Of a DNA stretch of 64,000 nucleotides, positions 53,593 through 62,058 are shown piece by piece (the first letter of the stretch is position 1; the number at the start of each line of letters is the position of its first letter). The DNA is taken from assembly GCA_023450615.1 (NCBI GenBank), contig JAEXGT010000078.1:1-64000 (forward strand), read 5' to 3'. The notes beneath the pieces are model-generated. The model searched no databases. It had not been told where the DNA came from and was given only the letters and a program-made list of their open reading frames with translations. A program made the translations under genes and the position numbers. Source of the stretch: Pseudomonadota bacterium (GTDB lineage: Bacteria; Pseudomonadota; Alphaproteobacteria; Rhizobiales; Beijerinckiaceae).

Positions 53593-54332
53593 GATGGTGT
53601 CCGGAGGGTCCAGATGGCGACCGGCAGGCCATGCGCATCGCGGCCGGGCGGGTCGGGAAAGGATTGCCCTCCACCTGTCGCGAGATCGAGCGCCACGGTC
53701 AACCCCGCGAGCGCGTCGAGCAAGTCGTCGGCAGCGGCACCTCTCGGAGGAGGGGAGGCGATGAGCGCCTCGGGCAAGAGGCCCGATGCTCCGAGAAGCG
53801 CGCGGCGCAGGCGCATGCCGGGCTCATAGGGAACGCTTTTCACCTTCTTCGGCTGGTCGAGAGCCTGCCGCCCGTTGAGCGCCCAGAAGGCGAGTTCGGG
53901 ATGAACCTCGAACACTTTGTCGATCAATTCAGGCCGGGAGCGCAGCAGCGCATCGATCTCGCGGATCTTCGGGAAGATGTTGAAGCCCTGCCGCGAGACC
54001 TTGCGCGGCGGATCGGAGGTTGCGAGCGCAAGCCGGCAGGCCTCGCCGTAATCGCTCGCGTAAACCGCCTCGCGGGAGGGAATGGCGAAAACGGAGGATT
54101 GCCTTTGTCCGAGAAGCGGGCGGATGAGCTGCTCGGGCAACCGCCCGGAGCCAGTGGTTCGCTCGGGCAGGCCGATGGGCATGTCGACCGCGATCACGCT
54201 GGGCTTTTCCGGCGCATCGGCAATCGCCGCAAGGGTGGGCGCAACGACGATCCGCGCGGAGGCGGGATTGCCCGCTTCCATGAGCGCCGCGATCCACCCG
54301 GCCCGGCAGCCATCCACCCCCGCAACCCACAT
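53589..54332 (-). CDS. DUF429-family protein
   Basis: 247 residues from the ATG at 54332. It starts WVAGVDGCRAGWIAAL and contains IAVDMPIGLPE, RQSSVFAIPSREAVY and EVHPELAFWALNGR, the DUF429 pattern, predicted to have an RNase H-like fold with acidic residues for metal. Biochemical role unknown. It precedes and overlaps the dehydratase gene, so both are co-translated. Confidence 0.9.
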   Translation of the reverse strand: MWVAGVDGCRAGWIAALMEAGNPASARIVVAPTLAAIADAPEKPSVIAVDMPIGLPERTTGSGRLPEQLIRPLLGQRQSSVFAIPSREAVYASDYGEACRLALATSDPPRKVSRQGFNIFPKIREIDALLRSRPELIDKVFEVHPELAFWALNGRQALDQPKKVKSVPYEPGMRLRRALLGASGLLPEALIASPPPRGAAADDLLDALAGLTVALDLATGGGQSFPDPPGRDAHGLPVAIWTLRTPS

Positions 54333-54400
54333 TGGCCCGCTTCTCCTTTGCACGAACGCCTGGGCCTCATTAAAACCGGATGCTCAGCCGAGGAACAGCC

Positions 54401-55282
54401 ATGCCTGCCATTCGCCCCCGCCGCAGCGCACTCTACATGCCGGGTTCCAACGCCCGGGCGATCGAGAAAGCCAGGACGCTTCCCGCCGACACGGTGATCT
54501 TCGATCTGGAGGATGCGGTGGCGCCCGAGATGAAGGCGCAAGCGCGCGATGCCGTTTGCGCCGCCGTGACGACGGGCGGTTACGGCATGCGGGAACTGGT
54601 GATCCGCATCAACGGGCTCAACACACCATGGGCCGAGGCCGATCTGGCGGCGGCAGCGGGTGCCGCGCCGGATGCGATCCTGATCCCCAAGGTTTCATCG
54701 CCCGATGACCTGCTGGCAACCGGCAAGCGCCTGCGCGCTCTCGGCGCGCCGGAAAAAACGCGCATATGGGCGATGATCGAAACTCCGCTCGCCATCCTGC
54801 AGGCGCAGGCGATTGCCTCAGTGGCGCAGGATGAAACCTCACGCCTCGCCTGCTTCGTCATGGGCACGAACGATCTCGCGAAGGATACGCGCGCGCGTCT
54901 CAAGGCGGGACGCGCGGCGATGATGCCCTGGCTCATGACGGCGCTCGCGGCGGCGCGCGCTTACGGCATCGACATTCTCGACGGCGTTTACAACGACCTG
55001 TCGGATGAAGTGGGTTTGCGTGACGAATGCATTCAAGGCCGCGATTGCGGCTTCGACGGCAAGACGCTGATCCACCCGGGTCAGATCGCAGCGGCGAACG
55101 AGATCTTCGCGCCGTCCGCGCAGGAGGTGGAGAGCGCCCGCGTCATCGTTGCTCTCTTCGAGCCGCCGGAGAATGCGGGCAAGGGCGCGATCAGCCACAA
55201 CGGTCGCATGGTCGAACGGCTTCACGCGGATATGGCGCAGCGGACATTGGCGCTGGCGGAGGCGATTGCGCGGCGCGAATGA
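54401..55282 (+). CDS. CitE/HpcH-type CoA ester lyase
   Basis: 293 residues from the ATG at 54401 (GAGGAA upstream). It starts RRSALYMPGSNARAIEKA and has DTVIFDLEDAVAPEMKAQAR with the metal-binding Glu and Asp, plus RIWAMIETPLAILQAQAI, GTNDLAKDT, and DGKTLIHPGQIAAANEIF. These fit the CitE-like TIM-barrel lyases such as malyl-CoA or citramalyl-CoA lyases; the acyl substrate cannot be decided from sequence. It stands alone and divergent from the DUF429 gene. Confidence 0.9.
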   Translation: MPAIRPRRSALYMPGSNARAIEKARTLPADTVIFDLEDAVAPEMKAQARDAVCAAVTTGGYGMRELVIRINGLNTPWAEADLAAAAGAAPDAILIPKVSSPDDLLATGKRLRALGAPEKTRIWAMIETPLAILQAQAIASVAQDETSRLACFVMGTNDLAKDTRARLKAGRAAMMPWLMTALAAARAYGIDILDGVYNDLSDEVGLRDECIQGRDCGFDGKTLIHPGQIAAANEIFAPSAQEVESARVIVALFEPPENAGKGAISHNGRMVERLHADMAQRTLALAEAIARRE

Positions 55283-55346
55283 TGGCTGCTCTTCGTTACC
55301 GTCGGACTTGATCCTGAGATGCACGTTTTCTTTTCCAACGCACAAA

Positions 55347-55447
55347 CCTCATCCTGAGGAGCCTGCGCAGCAGGCGTCTCGAAGGAAGGCTTCAGAGATC
55401 ACTGGATCATCCTTCGAGACGGCCTTACAGGCCTCCTCAGGATGAGG
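55347..55447. repeat. Dispersed palindromic repeat, family A, copy 4
   Basis: Outer arms CCTCATCCTGAGGAG and CTCCTCAGGATGAGG as in copies 1 and 3, with inner arms CTCGAAGGA and TCCTTCGAG. Together with the next repeat it fills the 305-base gap 55283-55587, where no gene is seen. Confidence 0.9.
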
Positions 55448-55484
55448 GCGAAGGGTGCAAGAGGTCGGGATCACTTGCCTCTTC

Positions 55485-55572
55485 GTCATGCCCGCACTTG
55501 TTGCGGGCATCCACGTCTTGACCCCACTGCGGTTTCCAAGACGTGGATAGCCGGATCAAATCCGGCCATGAC
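55485..55572. repeat. Palindromic repeat, family D
   Basis: Outer arms GTCATG and CATGAC, a first inner hairpin CCCGCACTTGTTGCGGG, the mirror pair CCACGTCTT and AAGACGTGG, and a second inner hairpin GCCGGATCAAATCCGGC. This type is a common intergenic repeat in Hyphomicrobiales; a half copy lies at 40287. Confidence 0.85.
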
Positions 55573-55587
55573 GCCGAGCTTTTGCTC

Positions 55588-55827
55588 TCAATCCGTCAGT
55601 TGCCGCGCCTCTTCCGGCAGCATGATCGGGATGCCGTCGCGGATGGGATAAGCGAGCTTCGCGCGGCGGCTGATGAGTTCCTGGCGCGCGGAATCGTATT
55701 CCAGAGTTTCCTTGGTGAGCGGACAGACGAGAAGCTCCAGGAGCTTCGGGTCGATGCGCGTGGCTTCCACCGGCTGGGGCGCATCGGGCTGGGCTGGGAG
55801 GTTCGTCTCGGCAGACATGATTTTCAT
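55588..55827 (-). CDS. Trm112-family protein (YcaR-like)
   Basis: 79 residues. The core LLELLVCPLTKETLEYD, then LISRRAKLAYPIRDGIPIML and PEEARQLTD, is the Trm112/DUF343 pattern. Only one cysteine remains of the metal-binding set seen in archaeal and eukaryotic Trm112, as is usual in this order. It starts just after the LON-domain gene. Family members activate methyltransferases; here that is only inference. Confidence 0.9.
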   Translation of the reverse strand: MKIMSAETNLPAQPDAPQPVEATRIDPKLLELLVCPLTKETLEYDSARQELISRRAKLAYPIRDGIPIMLPEEARQLTD

Positions 55828-55828
55828 C

Positions 55829-56500
55829 CTATTGCAGCGTCGAATCGGAGCTGACGCCGCCGCGGGCGAGTTCGATCTCGGTAAGCGCGATGAGAACTTC
55901 CGCGCGGGTTTTCAGGTTGGGCGCTTCGAGGAGCGCCTGCTTCTCGCGCACGCCGAAGGGGCTCATCATGCAAAGCGCGTTCACCAGCGCTTCGTTGGGG
56001 GCTTCCTCGATGCCGCGCCAATCCACTTTCACATGCGCGGCGTCGACGAAATCGCGCAGCGCTTTCAGCACGCCGTTGCGGTCCACCTCGTTCTCGCCCG
56101 CGCGGGCGGTGAAGTCGTTCGCGAAGGGCTCAAAATTCACCCGGCAGCGGCGGAAGAGATCGATGAGCGGCAGCTCCTCTTCCACGCGAAAACGCGCGAT
56201 GCCGATAAGAGTGATGAGATAGCGGCCGTCGCTCGTCTCGGCGAACTGCGTGATGCGGCCCGCGCAACCGACGGAGTAAATCCTGGGGGCGGTGGAATTC
56301 GCCTCGCTTTCCGCATCCGGCTGAATCATGCCGATCACGCGATCCGTCTTCAGCGCATGGTCCACCATCGCGAGATAGCGCGGCTCGAAGATGTTGAGCG
56401 GCATCTGCCCGCGCGGCAGCAGCAGCGCGCCGGGCAGGGGAAAGACGGGAATGACCGATGGGCAATCATCCGGCCCCCGGTATACCGCGTTCATTCCCAT
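55829..56500 (-). CDS. LON substrate-binding domain protein
   Basis: 223 residues from the ATG at 56500; the frame is open to 56569. It contains only the LON N-terminal domain: VIPVFPLPGALLLPRGQMPL, IFEPRYLAMVDHAL and YSVGCAGRITQFAE. There is no AAA+ or protease domain, so it is a stand-alone substrate-binding protein. It sits between the thioredoxin gene and the Trm112 gene, a conserved trio in Hyphomicrobiales, and is probably in one operon. Confidence 0.92.
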   Translation of the reverse strand: MGMNAVYRGPDDCPSVIPVFPLPGALLLPRGQMPLNIFEPRYLAMVDHALKTDRVIGMIQPDAESEANSTAPRIYSVGCAGRITQFAETSDGRYLITLIGIARFRVEEELPLIDLFRRCRVNFEPFANDFTARAGENEVDRNGVLKALRDFVDAAHVKVDWRGIEEAPNEALVNALCMMSPFGVREKQALLEAPNLKTRAEVLIALTEIELARGGVSSDSTLQ

Positions 56501-56528
56501 CCCATTCTCCCCGTTGTTTTGAAAATCG

Positions 56529-57446
56529 TCAGGCGAACAGAAGCGAGGACAGCCTCCGCCGCCCTGCAATCGTCATCTCGTCCATGGGGCCCCAGGCCTC
56601 AAAGAACTGAACGAGCTGCTTGCGTGCGCCATCGTCGTTCCAATTGCGGTCGCGACGAACGATTTCAAGGAGGTGATTGACCGCATCCTCGCGCTTTCCA
56701 CGCGCATTCAGCGCAATCGCGAGATCGAAGCGGGCCTGATGATCGAGCGGATCGGATTCGACCTTGCGCTGAAGCTCGGCCGTGTCGCCGAGAGAGCCCG
56801 CCTGCTCGGCAAGTTCGACGGCCGCGCGCGCGCCCGCAATCGCCGGATCGTTGGCCTTGCCGTCGGGCGCCATGGCGAGGAATCGCTTGGCGCCTTCCAG
56901 GTCTCCTACCTCCACGTGAAGCTTCACGAGGGCGGCAAGCGCCGCGGTGTTCTCCGGTTCCTGCGAGAGAACGGCGGCGTAAAGCTCGGCTGCGCCCGCC
57001 ATGTCGCCGGCGGCCACGAGCTGATCGGCCTCGGCGAGAATCTCTTCCGTCGCGCCTGGGCCCAACGGGCCGACGAGCCGTTCGATGAAGGCTTTCAGCT
57101 GGCTTTCCGGCAGGGCTCCCATGAAGCCGTCCACCGGCTGGCCGCGCTGGAAGGCGAAGACAGCGGGAATCGACTGCACGCCGAGCTGGCCGGCGATCTG
57201 CGGATGTTCGTCGATATTCATCTTCACGAGCTTCACCTTGCCGCCGGCGGCCTTCACCACCTTTTCCAGAATCGGCGTGAGCTGCTTGCAGGGGCCGCAC
57301 CAGGGCGCCCAGAAATCGACCAGCACCGGCTGATTCATGGATTCGGCCAGAACGTCCTGGCGGAAATCGGCGGTGGTGGTGTCCTTCACGAGGTCGTTGG
57401 CGAGATTGTTGGACGGCGTTCCGGAGGAGGGGGTATCGGTCAACAT
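56529..57446 (-). CDS. Thioredoxin-TPR protein (CnoX/YbbN-like)
   Basis: 305 residues. The thioredoxin domain (about 25-125) has an intact active site FWAPWCGPCKQL and the cis-proline QSIPAVFAF. The C-terminal part (about 135-300) is made of TPR-like helices (AAELYAAVLSQEPENTAALA). This is the CnoX architecture, a chaperone-redox protein; E. coli YbbN lacks the CxxC site while this one keeps it. Cytosolic. It starts the operon with the LON-domain and Trm112 genes. Confidence 0.93.
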   Translation of the reverse strand: MLTDTPSSGTPSNNLANDLVKDTTTADFRQDVLAESMNQPVLVDFWAPWCGPCKQLTPILEKVVKAAGGKVKLVKMNIDEHPQIAGQLGVQSIPAVFAFQRGQPVDGFMGALPESQLKAFIERLVGPLGPGATEEILAEADQLVAAGDMAGAAELYAAVLSQEPENTAALAALVKLHVEVGDLEGAKRFLAMAPDGKANDPAIAGARAAVELAEQAGSLGDTAELQRKVESDPLDHQARFDLAIALNARGKREDAVNHLLEIVRRDRNWNDDGARKQLVQFFEAWGPMDEMTIAGRRRLSSLLFA

Positions 57447-57497
57447 GCGATCCTCGAAAGGTAAGCGTGAGAAGAGGCTTTGGGCCTAGATGGGAGC

Positions 57498-58025
57498 TTA
57501 AGGCGCGTCTGGCAATTCCACCGGCGGCTCGGGAAGGCGCAGGATGATCGGATCGTGGCCCGTGGAGCGCAGGAACTTCACCAGATCCTCCCGCGACACG
57601 CCCGTGGTCATGGAATTGACCAGCGGATGAAAGTTCACCCGCTCATGCTCCATGAGGTTGGCATCGAGCACCATCGTCACCTTGCCCTCCGTGTCGTTCA
57701 CCACTGCGAAGGCCGTGACGGAACCGGGTTCCACGCCGAGCATGGCTTTCAGCTGCTCGGCGGAGCCGAAGGAGAGGCGGCCCGAGGCTCCGAGAGCCTC
57801 ATGGGTGCGCTTGAGGTCGATGGCGGTGTCGTGCTTGGCGGAAATCAGGAAGTACCGGCCCTTCTTGTCCTTCACGAACAGGTTCTTGGAATGGGCGCCG
57901 GGAATCATGTCCTTGACGGATTTCGATTCGGCCACCGTGAAGACGGGCTCGTGCTCGACGGTCTCGGAGGGAATGCCGAGCGCGTCCAGGCGCTCCAGCA
58001 GCTCTTGTGGGGAGAGATGGGCCAA
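57498..58025 (-). CDS. ProX/YbaK-type aminoacyl-tRNA deacylase
   Basis: About 175 residues if translation starts at the TTG at 58025 (GGAG upstream); a TTG at 58139 would give 213. It has LSPQELLERLDALGIPSETVEHEPVFTVAE in outline, the conserved KNLFVKDKKGRYFLI, and MTTGVSREDLVKFLRSTGHD. This is the PrdX/ProX editing family, which removes Ala from mischarged tRNA-Pro in trans. No ATG lies in the possible start region, so the exact start is open. Confidence 0.88.
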   Translation of the reverse strand: MAHLSPQELLERLDALGIPSETVEHEPVFTVAESKSVKDMIPGAHSKNLFVKDKKGRYFLISAKHDTAIDLKRTHEALGASGRLSFGSAEQLKAMLGVEPGSVTAFAVVNDTEGKVTMVLDANLMEHERVNFHPLVNSMTTGVSREDLVKFLRSTGHDPIILRLPEPPVELPDAP

Positions 58026-58181
58026 GGCTTTGGGACTCCAGCTTGTCTGTGGGCTTCTATCGGGCCGGATGGGCAGGCTCAAGCGCCGCGTCAAAAAGAT
58101 TGGCGAAGACCTCTTGCAATGTGAGTCGTTTTGAGGCAAATCAGCGGCCTCGCAACGATGCCTAGCGCATCGCGGGGCGGT

Positions 58182-58256
58182 GCGGGTGTAGCTCAGGGGT
58201 AGAGCACAACCTTGCCAAGGTTGGGGTCGAGGGTTCGAATCCCTTCGCCCGCTCCA
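58182..58256 (+). tRNA. tRNA-Gly (anticodon GCC)
   Basis: Cloverleaf fits: acceptor GCGGGTG pairs with CGCCCGC (one G-U pair), D arm GCTC-AGGGGTA-GAGC, anticodon arm CAACC-TTGCCAA-GGTTG with anticodon GCC, T arm GAGGG-TTCGAAT-CCCTT. Discriminator T is followed by encoded CCA (58254-58256). It is the only RNA gene seen in the window. Confidence 0.96.
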
Positions 58257-58286
58257 ATTCCTCTCATATTCGAGAGGCTTACGAAG

Positions 58287-58308
58287 GCCCGCCGTCAGGC
58301 GGGCTTTT
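58287..58308 (+). terminator. Terminator after tRNA-Gly
   Basis: Stem GCCCGCC / GGCGGGC with GTCA loop and a TTTT run, 31 bases after CCA. A smaller hairpin CTCTC/GAGAG precedes it. The 365-base stretch 58026-58390 holds only the tRNA and this terminator. Confidence 0.85.
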
Positions 58309-58390
58309 CGTTTTTGTGATCTAGGCTTGTACTAAGGCTGTCGTACTAAAACTCATCGAGTTATACTGTTTCCATAAGGGGAGCAGGGGT

Positions 58391-59434
58391 ATGGCGTTAG
58401 GGCGACTTTGGGCAGGCCGAGCTTATGGCACAAACACAGGCAATCTGTTCGTTAAACTGGAAGGCAGTAACTCTTCTCTTGAGGGAAGGCTTCATCTCAA
58501 TGAAGCCGGTGTCGGCTTAGTTGTCTATGCGATAAAAGGCATTTTTGACGGTAGTCACCTCGCTCTGACTGGTGAGCCCTTAACTGAAATTCCCAATTTT
58601 ATATTTGGCCAACTTACTGCTAACGCTACACTCAACAATAAAGGTGAATTGGCAGGAGAATGGGAAACCAACATTGGCTCTGCAGGCACTTTTATCCTCT
58701 TCCCTCATGAACAAGCTCAAAACTTTGAAGCTATGTCCGAGGTGAGACCGGATCAGTTTCATACAGCTCGCAATTCTTTTGGTGCAATTGAAGTTGATAG
58801 AAGGCAAATTACGTCTTTAGCAGACGATATTCAGCGTGAATTTAAAAATGCACAAGTGGTTGTAACTATTAATACAGAGACGGAACAATCACGCTTTTTG
58901 CCAGATTTTAAGAATTACAATTTCAATTCTGAGAGGGCTATAAGTATAAAGCTATTTGCTCAAGAAGCAGAAGCTAATGGCCTAAATAAAGTAGTTACTG
59001 TAGAATTTGGTCAGCAGACGAATATCGTAACTACGCAAGGAGGAGACGAGGCTTGGGTCTTAGGCATGCTCGAAAAATTGAAGCGCAGCATCAAACCTTG
59101 CGAGCGAACATATACAACGAGTTTTAAGAGATTTGGTTTTGGAATAAATCAGCTTTTACTTGTAGGAGCAATTGTATTTCTACCAAGCTTGGAATCCCTT
59201 AGGGATCGAGCAGTCCTAATGTTGACGGTGCTTTTATTAATATATGGAGTGAACCGGCTTCATAGTCGGTATCTCCCATTTTCAGCTATTTATCTTGATG
59301 TGAAGCCAATTGGACCACTAGCGAGAATGGCACCCACAGTGATTTCATGGGTGATTTCTGTGACCGCAAGCATCGCAGCTGCATTAGTAGCTGCGTATTT
59401 GCAAGGATGGCTTGGTCCACCCTCTCCCCAATAA
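58391..59434 (+). CDS. Unrecognised membrane protein in AT-rich DNA beside tRNA-Gly
   Basis: 347 residues. The DNA is markedly richer in A and T than both flanks and uses codons such as ATA, TTA and AAT. The N-terminal 110 residues look like a beta-rich domain (FVKLEGSNSSLEGRLHLNE, LTANATLNNKGELAGEWET). Residues about 130-230 are mixed alpha/beta (ITSLADDIQREFKNAQVVVT). The C terminus has about four hydrophobic segments (about 250-270, 278-290 and 315-340). There is no signal peptide, and I recognise no family. Position beside a tRNA and composition suggest horizontal transfer; no integrase or second attachment repeat is visible. Confidence 0.75.
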   Translation: MALGRLWAGRAYGTNTGNLFVKLEGSNSSLEGRLHLNEAGVGLVVYAIKGIFDGSHLALTGEPLTEIPNFIFGQLTANATLNNKGELAGEWETNIGSAGTFILFPHEQAQNFEAMSEVRPDQFHTARNSFGAIEVDRRQITSLADDIQREFKNAQVVVTINTETEQSRFLPDFKNYNFNSERAISIKLFAQEAEANGLNKVVTVEFGQQTNIVTTQGGDEAWVLGMLEKLKRSIKPCERTYTTSFKRFGFGINQLLLVGAIVFLPSLESLRDRAVLMLTVLLLIYGVNRLHSRYLPFSAIYLDVKPIGPLARMAPTVISWVISVTASIAAALVAAYLQGWLGPPSPQ

Positions 59435-59554
59435 GCCGTAATTTTCGGATGCTCTTCCTCACTGTACAATTAGGCGATGCAGTCGAAAGAAGTAGTCTTT
59501 GATCTCGCTTCGCGGGCGCTTCGAGCTACAATCGCCACAAACGGGAGAAAACGC

Positions 59555-61951
59555 ATGGCCGACGCACGGCACCTGAGCATTCTGCAGGAACTCGAGCGCA
59601 AGGTGCTCTGGCTTGCGACCTGGACCATCCACAACGCCAATCACCTGCGTCCCAACGGGGACGGGCTGAAGATCGGCGGGCATCAGGCATCTTCCGCCTC
59701 CCTCTCCACGATTCTCACGGCGCTTTATTTCTCGGCCCTGCGGCCTGAGGACCGGGTGGCGGTCAAACCCCATGCGAGCCCGATTTTCCACGCGATCCAG
59801 TACCTCTTCGGCAACCAGACCCGCGAGAAGCTGGAAAACTTCCGCGGCTACAAGGGCGCGCAATCCTATCCCTCCCGCACCAAGGACGTGGACGACGTGG
59901 ATTTCTCCACGGGCTCGGTGGGCCTCGGCGTCGCGCAGACGCTCTTTTCGAGCCTTGTGCAGGATTACGTGAAGGCCCATGGCTGGGCGAAGGATCTGCC
60001 GGAAGGGCGCATGATCTCGCTCGTGGGCGACGCGGAGATGGACGAGGGCAACATCTTCGAGGCGCTGCTTGAGGGCTGGAAGCACGGCGTGCGCAACACG
60101 TGGTGGATCGTCGATTACAACCGCCAGAGCCTCGACGCGGTGATCCGCGAGGGATTGTGGGAGCGCTTCGAGGCGCTGTTCCGCAATTTCGGCTGGGAGG
60201 TTGTGATCCTGAAATACGGATCGCTCATGCAGGAGGCTTTCGCGGAGCCCGGCGGCGAGAAGCTCAAAGGCTGGATCGACACCTGCCCGAACCAGCTCTA
60301 TTCCGCGCTCACCTTCCAGGGCGGCGCTGCGTGGCGCAAGCGCCTGCTCGACGATCTCGGCGATCAGGGCCCTGTCACGCGCCTCATCGAGAAGCGCACC
60401 GATGAAGAACTGGCGCGGCTCATGTCGAATCTCGGCGGCCATGACTTGCCGAGCCTGCTCGACGCCTTCGAGAAGGCGCGCCAGCAAGACCGTCCTGTTT
60501 GCTTCATCGCCTACACGATCAAGGGTTTCGGCCTGCCGCTCGCGGGCCACAAGGACAACCATTCCGGCCTGTTGACGCCGACGCAGATGGAGGCGTGGCG
60601 CGCGACGCAAGGCGTGCGCCCAGGGCATGAATGGGACAAGTTCGAAGGCGTGACAATCGCGCAGGGCGAACTTGAGGATTTCCTGCAAAAAGTGCCCTTC
60701 GTGCAGAAGGGACGGCGGCGCTATTCCGCGCCGACGGTGCCGGTGCCGGAGAAGCTTTCGTTCCCGGCCAATCCGTCCATGTCCACGCAGCAGGGTTTTG
60801 GGTTCATCCTCAACGAACTCGCGCGCTCCGATCAGCAGCTTGCGGATCGCATCGTGACGACCGCACCTGACGTGACGGTCTCGACCAATCTCGGAGCATG
60901 GGTGAACCGGCGCGGATTGTTCGCCCGCAACAGCATGGTCGATCTTTTCAAGAAAGAACGGATTCCCTCGACCTATAATTGGGAGTTTTCTCCGAAGGGC
61001 CAGCATCTCGAACTCGGCATCGCGGAGATGAACCTCTTCATCGTGCTCTCCGCGCTCGGTCTCTCGCATTCGATCTTCGGCGAGCGGTTGCTTCCCATCG
61101 GCACGCTCTACGACCCGTTCATCTATCGCGGCGCGGATGCGCTCAATTACGCCTGCTATCAGGATGCGCGCTTCATGATCGTCGCGACGCCCTCAGGCGT
61201 GACGCTCGCGCCCGAAGGCGGCGCGCATCAATCCATCGGCACGCCGCTGGTCGGCATGGCGCAGGATGGGTTGGCGTCGTTCGAGCCCGCTTTCGTTGAC
61301 GAGCTTGCAATCATCATGCGCTGGGCCTTCGATTACATGCAGCGCAACGGCGAGGGCGAGCCCAACGAGCACACATGGCTGCGCGACGAGACCGGCGGTT
61401 CGGTCTACCTGCGCCTCTCGACCCGCAGCCTGGAGCAGCCGCAGCGCGAGATGAATCCGGAGCTGGCCGACGAGATCATGGCGGGCGCTTATTGGCTGCG
61501 GAAGCCCGGGCCCAATGCGCAGGTCGTCGTCGCCTATACGGGCGCGGTCGCGCCGGAGGCCATCGAAGCCGTGGGCCTCATGGCGGAGGACCGGCGCGAT
61601 ATCGGCCTGCTCGCGATCACCTCGGCGGACCGCCTCAATGCGGGCTGGACGGCGGCGCAGCGCGCCCGCGAGCGCGGCCTCGTCCATGCCAGGAGCCATG
61701 TGGAGCGCCTGCTCGCCGACGTGCCGCCTCATTGCGGGTTGGTGACGGTGATCGACGGCCATCCGGCCACGCTTGCCTGGATGGGCTCGGTCATGGGCCA
61801 CCGCACCCGCTCACTGGGCGTGGAGCATTTCGGCCAGACCGGCACGATCAAGGACCTCTATCGCCATTTCGGCATCGACGCGCAGGGCATCATCGCCGCC
61901 GCCGAGATGATCGCGCCGGGCCGTCCGATCCGGCATTTGCGAGCGGTGTGA
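59555..61951 (+). CDS. AceE-like homodimeric 2-oxoacid dehydrogenase E1 / transketolase family
   Basis: 798 residues from the ATG at 59555 (GGGAG upstream). The thiamine diphosphate site is MISLVGDAEMDEGNIFEALL with WIVDYNRQSLDAVI, corresponding to GDGEMDEP in AceE, and NANHLRPNGDGLKIGGHQASSAS lies near the start. The pyrimidine domain contains HLELGIAEMNLFIVLSALG, and the C-terminal domain ends near GQTGTIKDLYRHFGID. This is the single-chain E1 architecture, shorter than E. coli AceE (887). No E2 or E3 gene is adjacent, so its acceptor and true substrate are uncertain. Confidence 0.85.
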   Translation: MADARHLSILQELERKVLWLATWTIHNANHLRPNGDGLKIGGHQASSASLSTILTALYFSALRPEDRVAVKPHASPIFHAIQYLFGNQTREKLENFRGYKGAQSYPSRTKDVDDVDFSTGSVGLGVAQTLFSSLVQDYVKAHGWAKDLPEGRMISLVGDAEMDEGNIFEALLEGWKHGVRNTWWIVDYNRQSLDAVIREGLWERFEALFRNFGWEVVILKYGSLMQEAFAEPGGEKLKGWIDTCPNQLYSALTFQGGAAWRKRLLDDLGDQGPVTRLIEKRTDEELARLMSNLGGHDLPSLLDAFEKARQQDRPVCFIAYTIKGFGLPLAGHKDNHSGLLTPTQMEAWRATQGVRPGHEWDKFEGVTIAQGELEDFLQKVPFVQKGRRRYSAPTVPVPEKLSFPANPSMSTQQGFGFILNELARSDQQLADRIVTTAPDVTVSTNLGAWVNRRGLFARNSMVDLFKKERIPSTYNWEFSPKGQHLELGIAEMNLFIVLSALGLSHSIFGERLLPIGTLYDPFIYRGADALNYACYQDARFMIVATPSGVTLAPEGGAHQSIGTPLVGMAQDGLASFEPAFVDELAIIMRWAFDYMQRNGEGEPNEHTWLRDETGGSVYLRLSTRSLEQPQREMNPELADEIMAGAYWLRKPGPNAQVVVAYTGAVAPEAIEAVGLMAEDRRDIGLLAITSADRLNAGWTAAQRARERGLVHARSHVERLLADVPPHCGLVTVIDGHPATLAWMGSVMGHRTRSLGVEHFGQTGTIKDLYRHFGIDAQGIIAAAEMIAPGRPIRHLRAV

Positions 61952-62058
61952 CCCCGGGGGAGATGATTGCCGGTTGAGGCGATTCTCCTCTGGACAACCT
62001 TCTGGTGCATCTCTATGAAACGAAACAAAGTTTCGCAGAGAAAGCCAGGGGGCAAATC

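Noticed and set aside
59435..59554. Second attachment site for an island at tRNA-Gly
   Set aside because: The region after the AT-rich gene was read for a copy of the tRNA 3' end (TTCGAATCCC...GCTCCA); only scattered short matches occur, none convincing.
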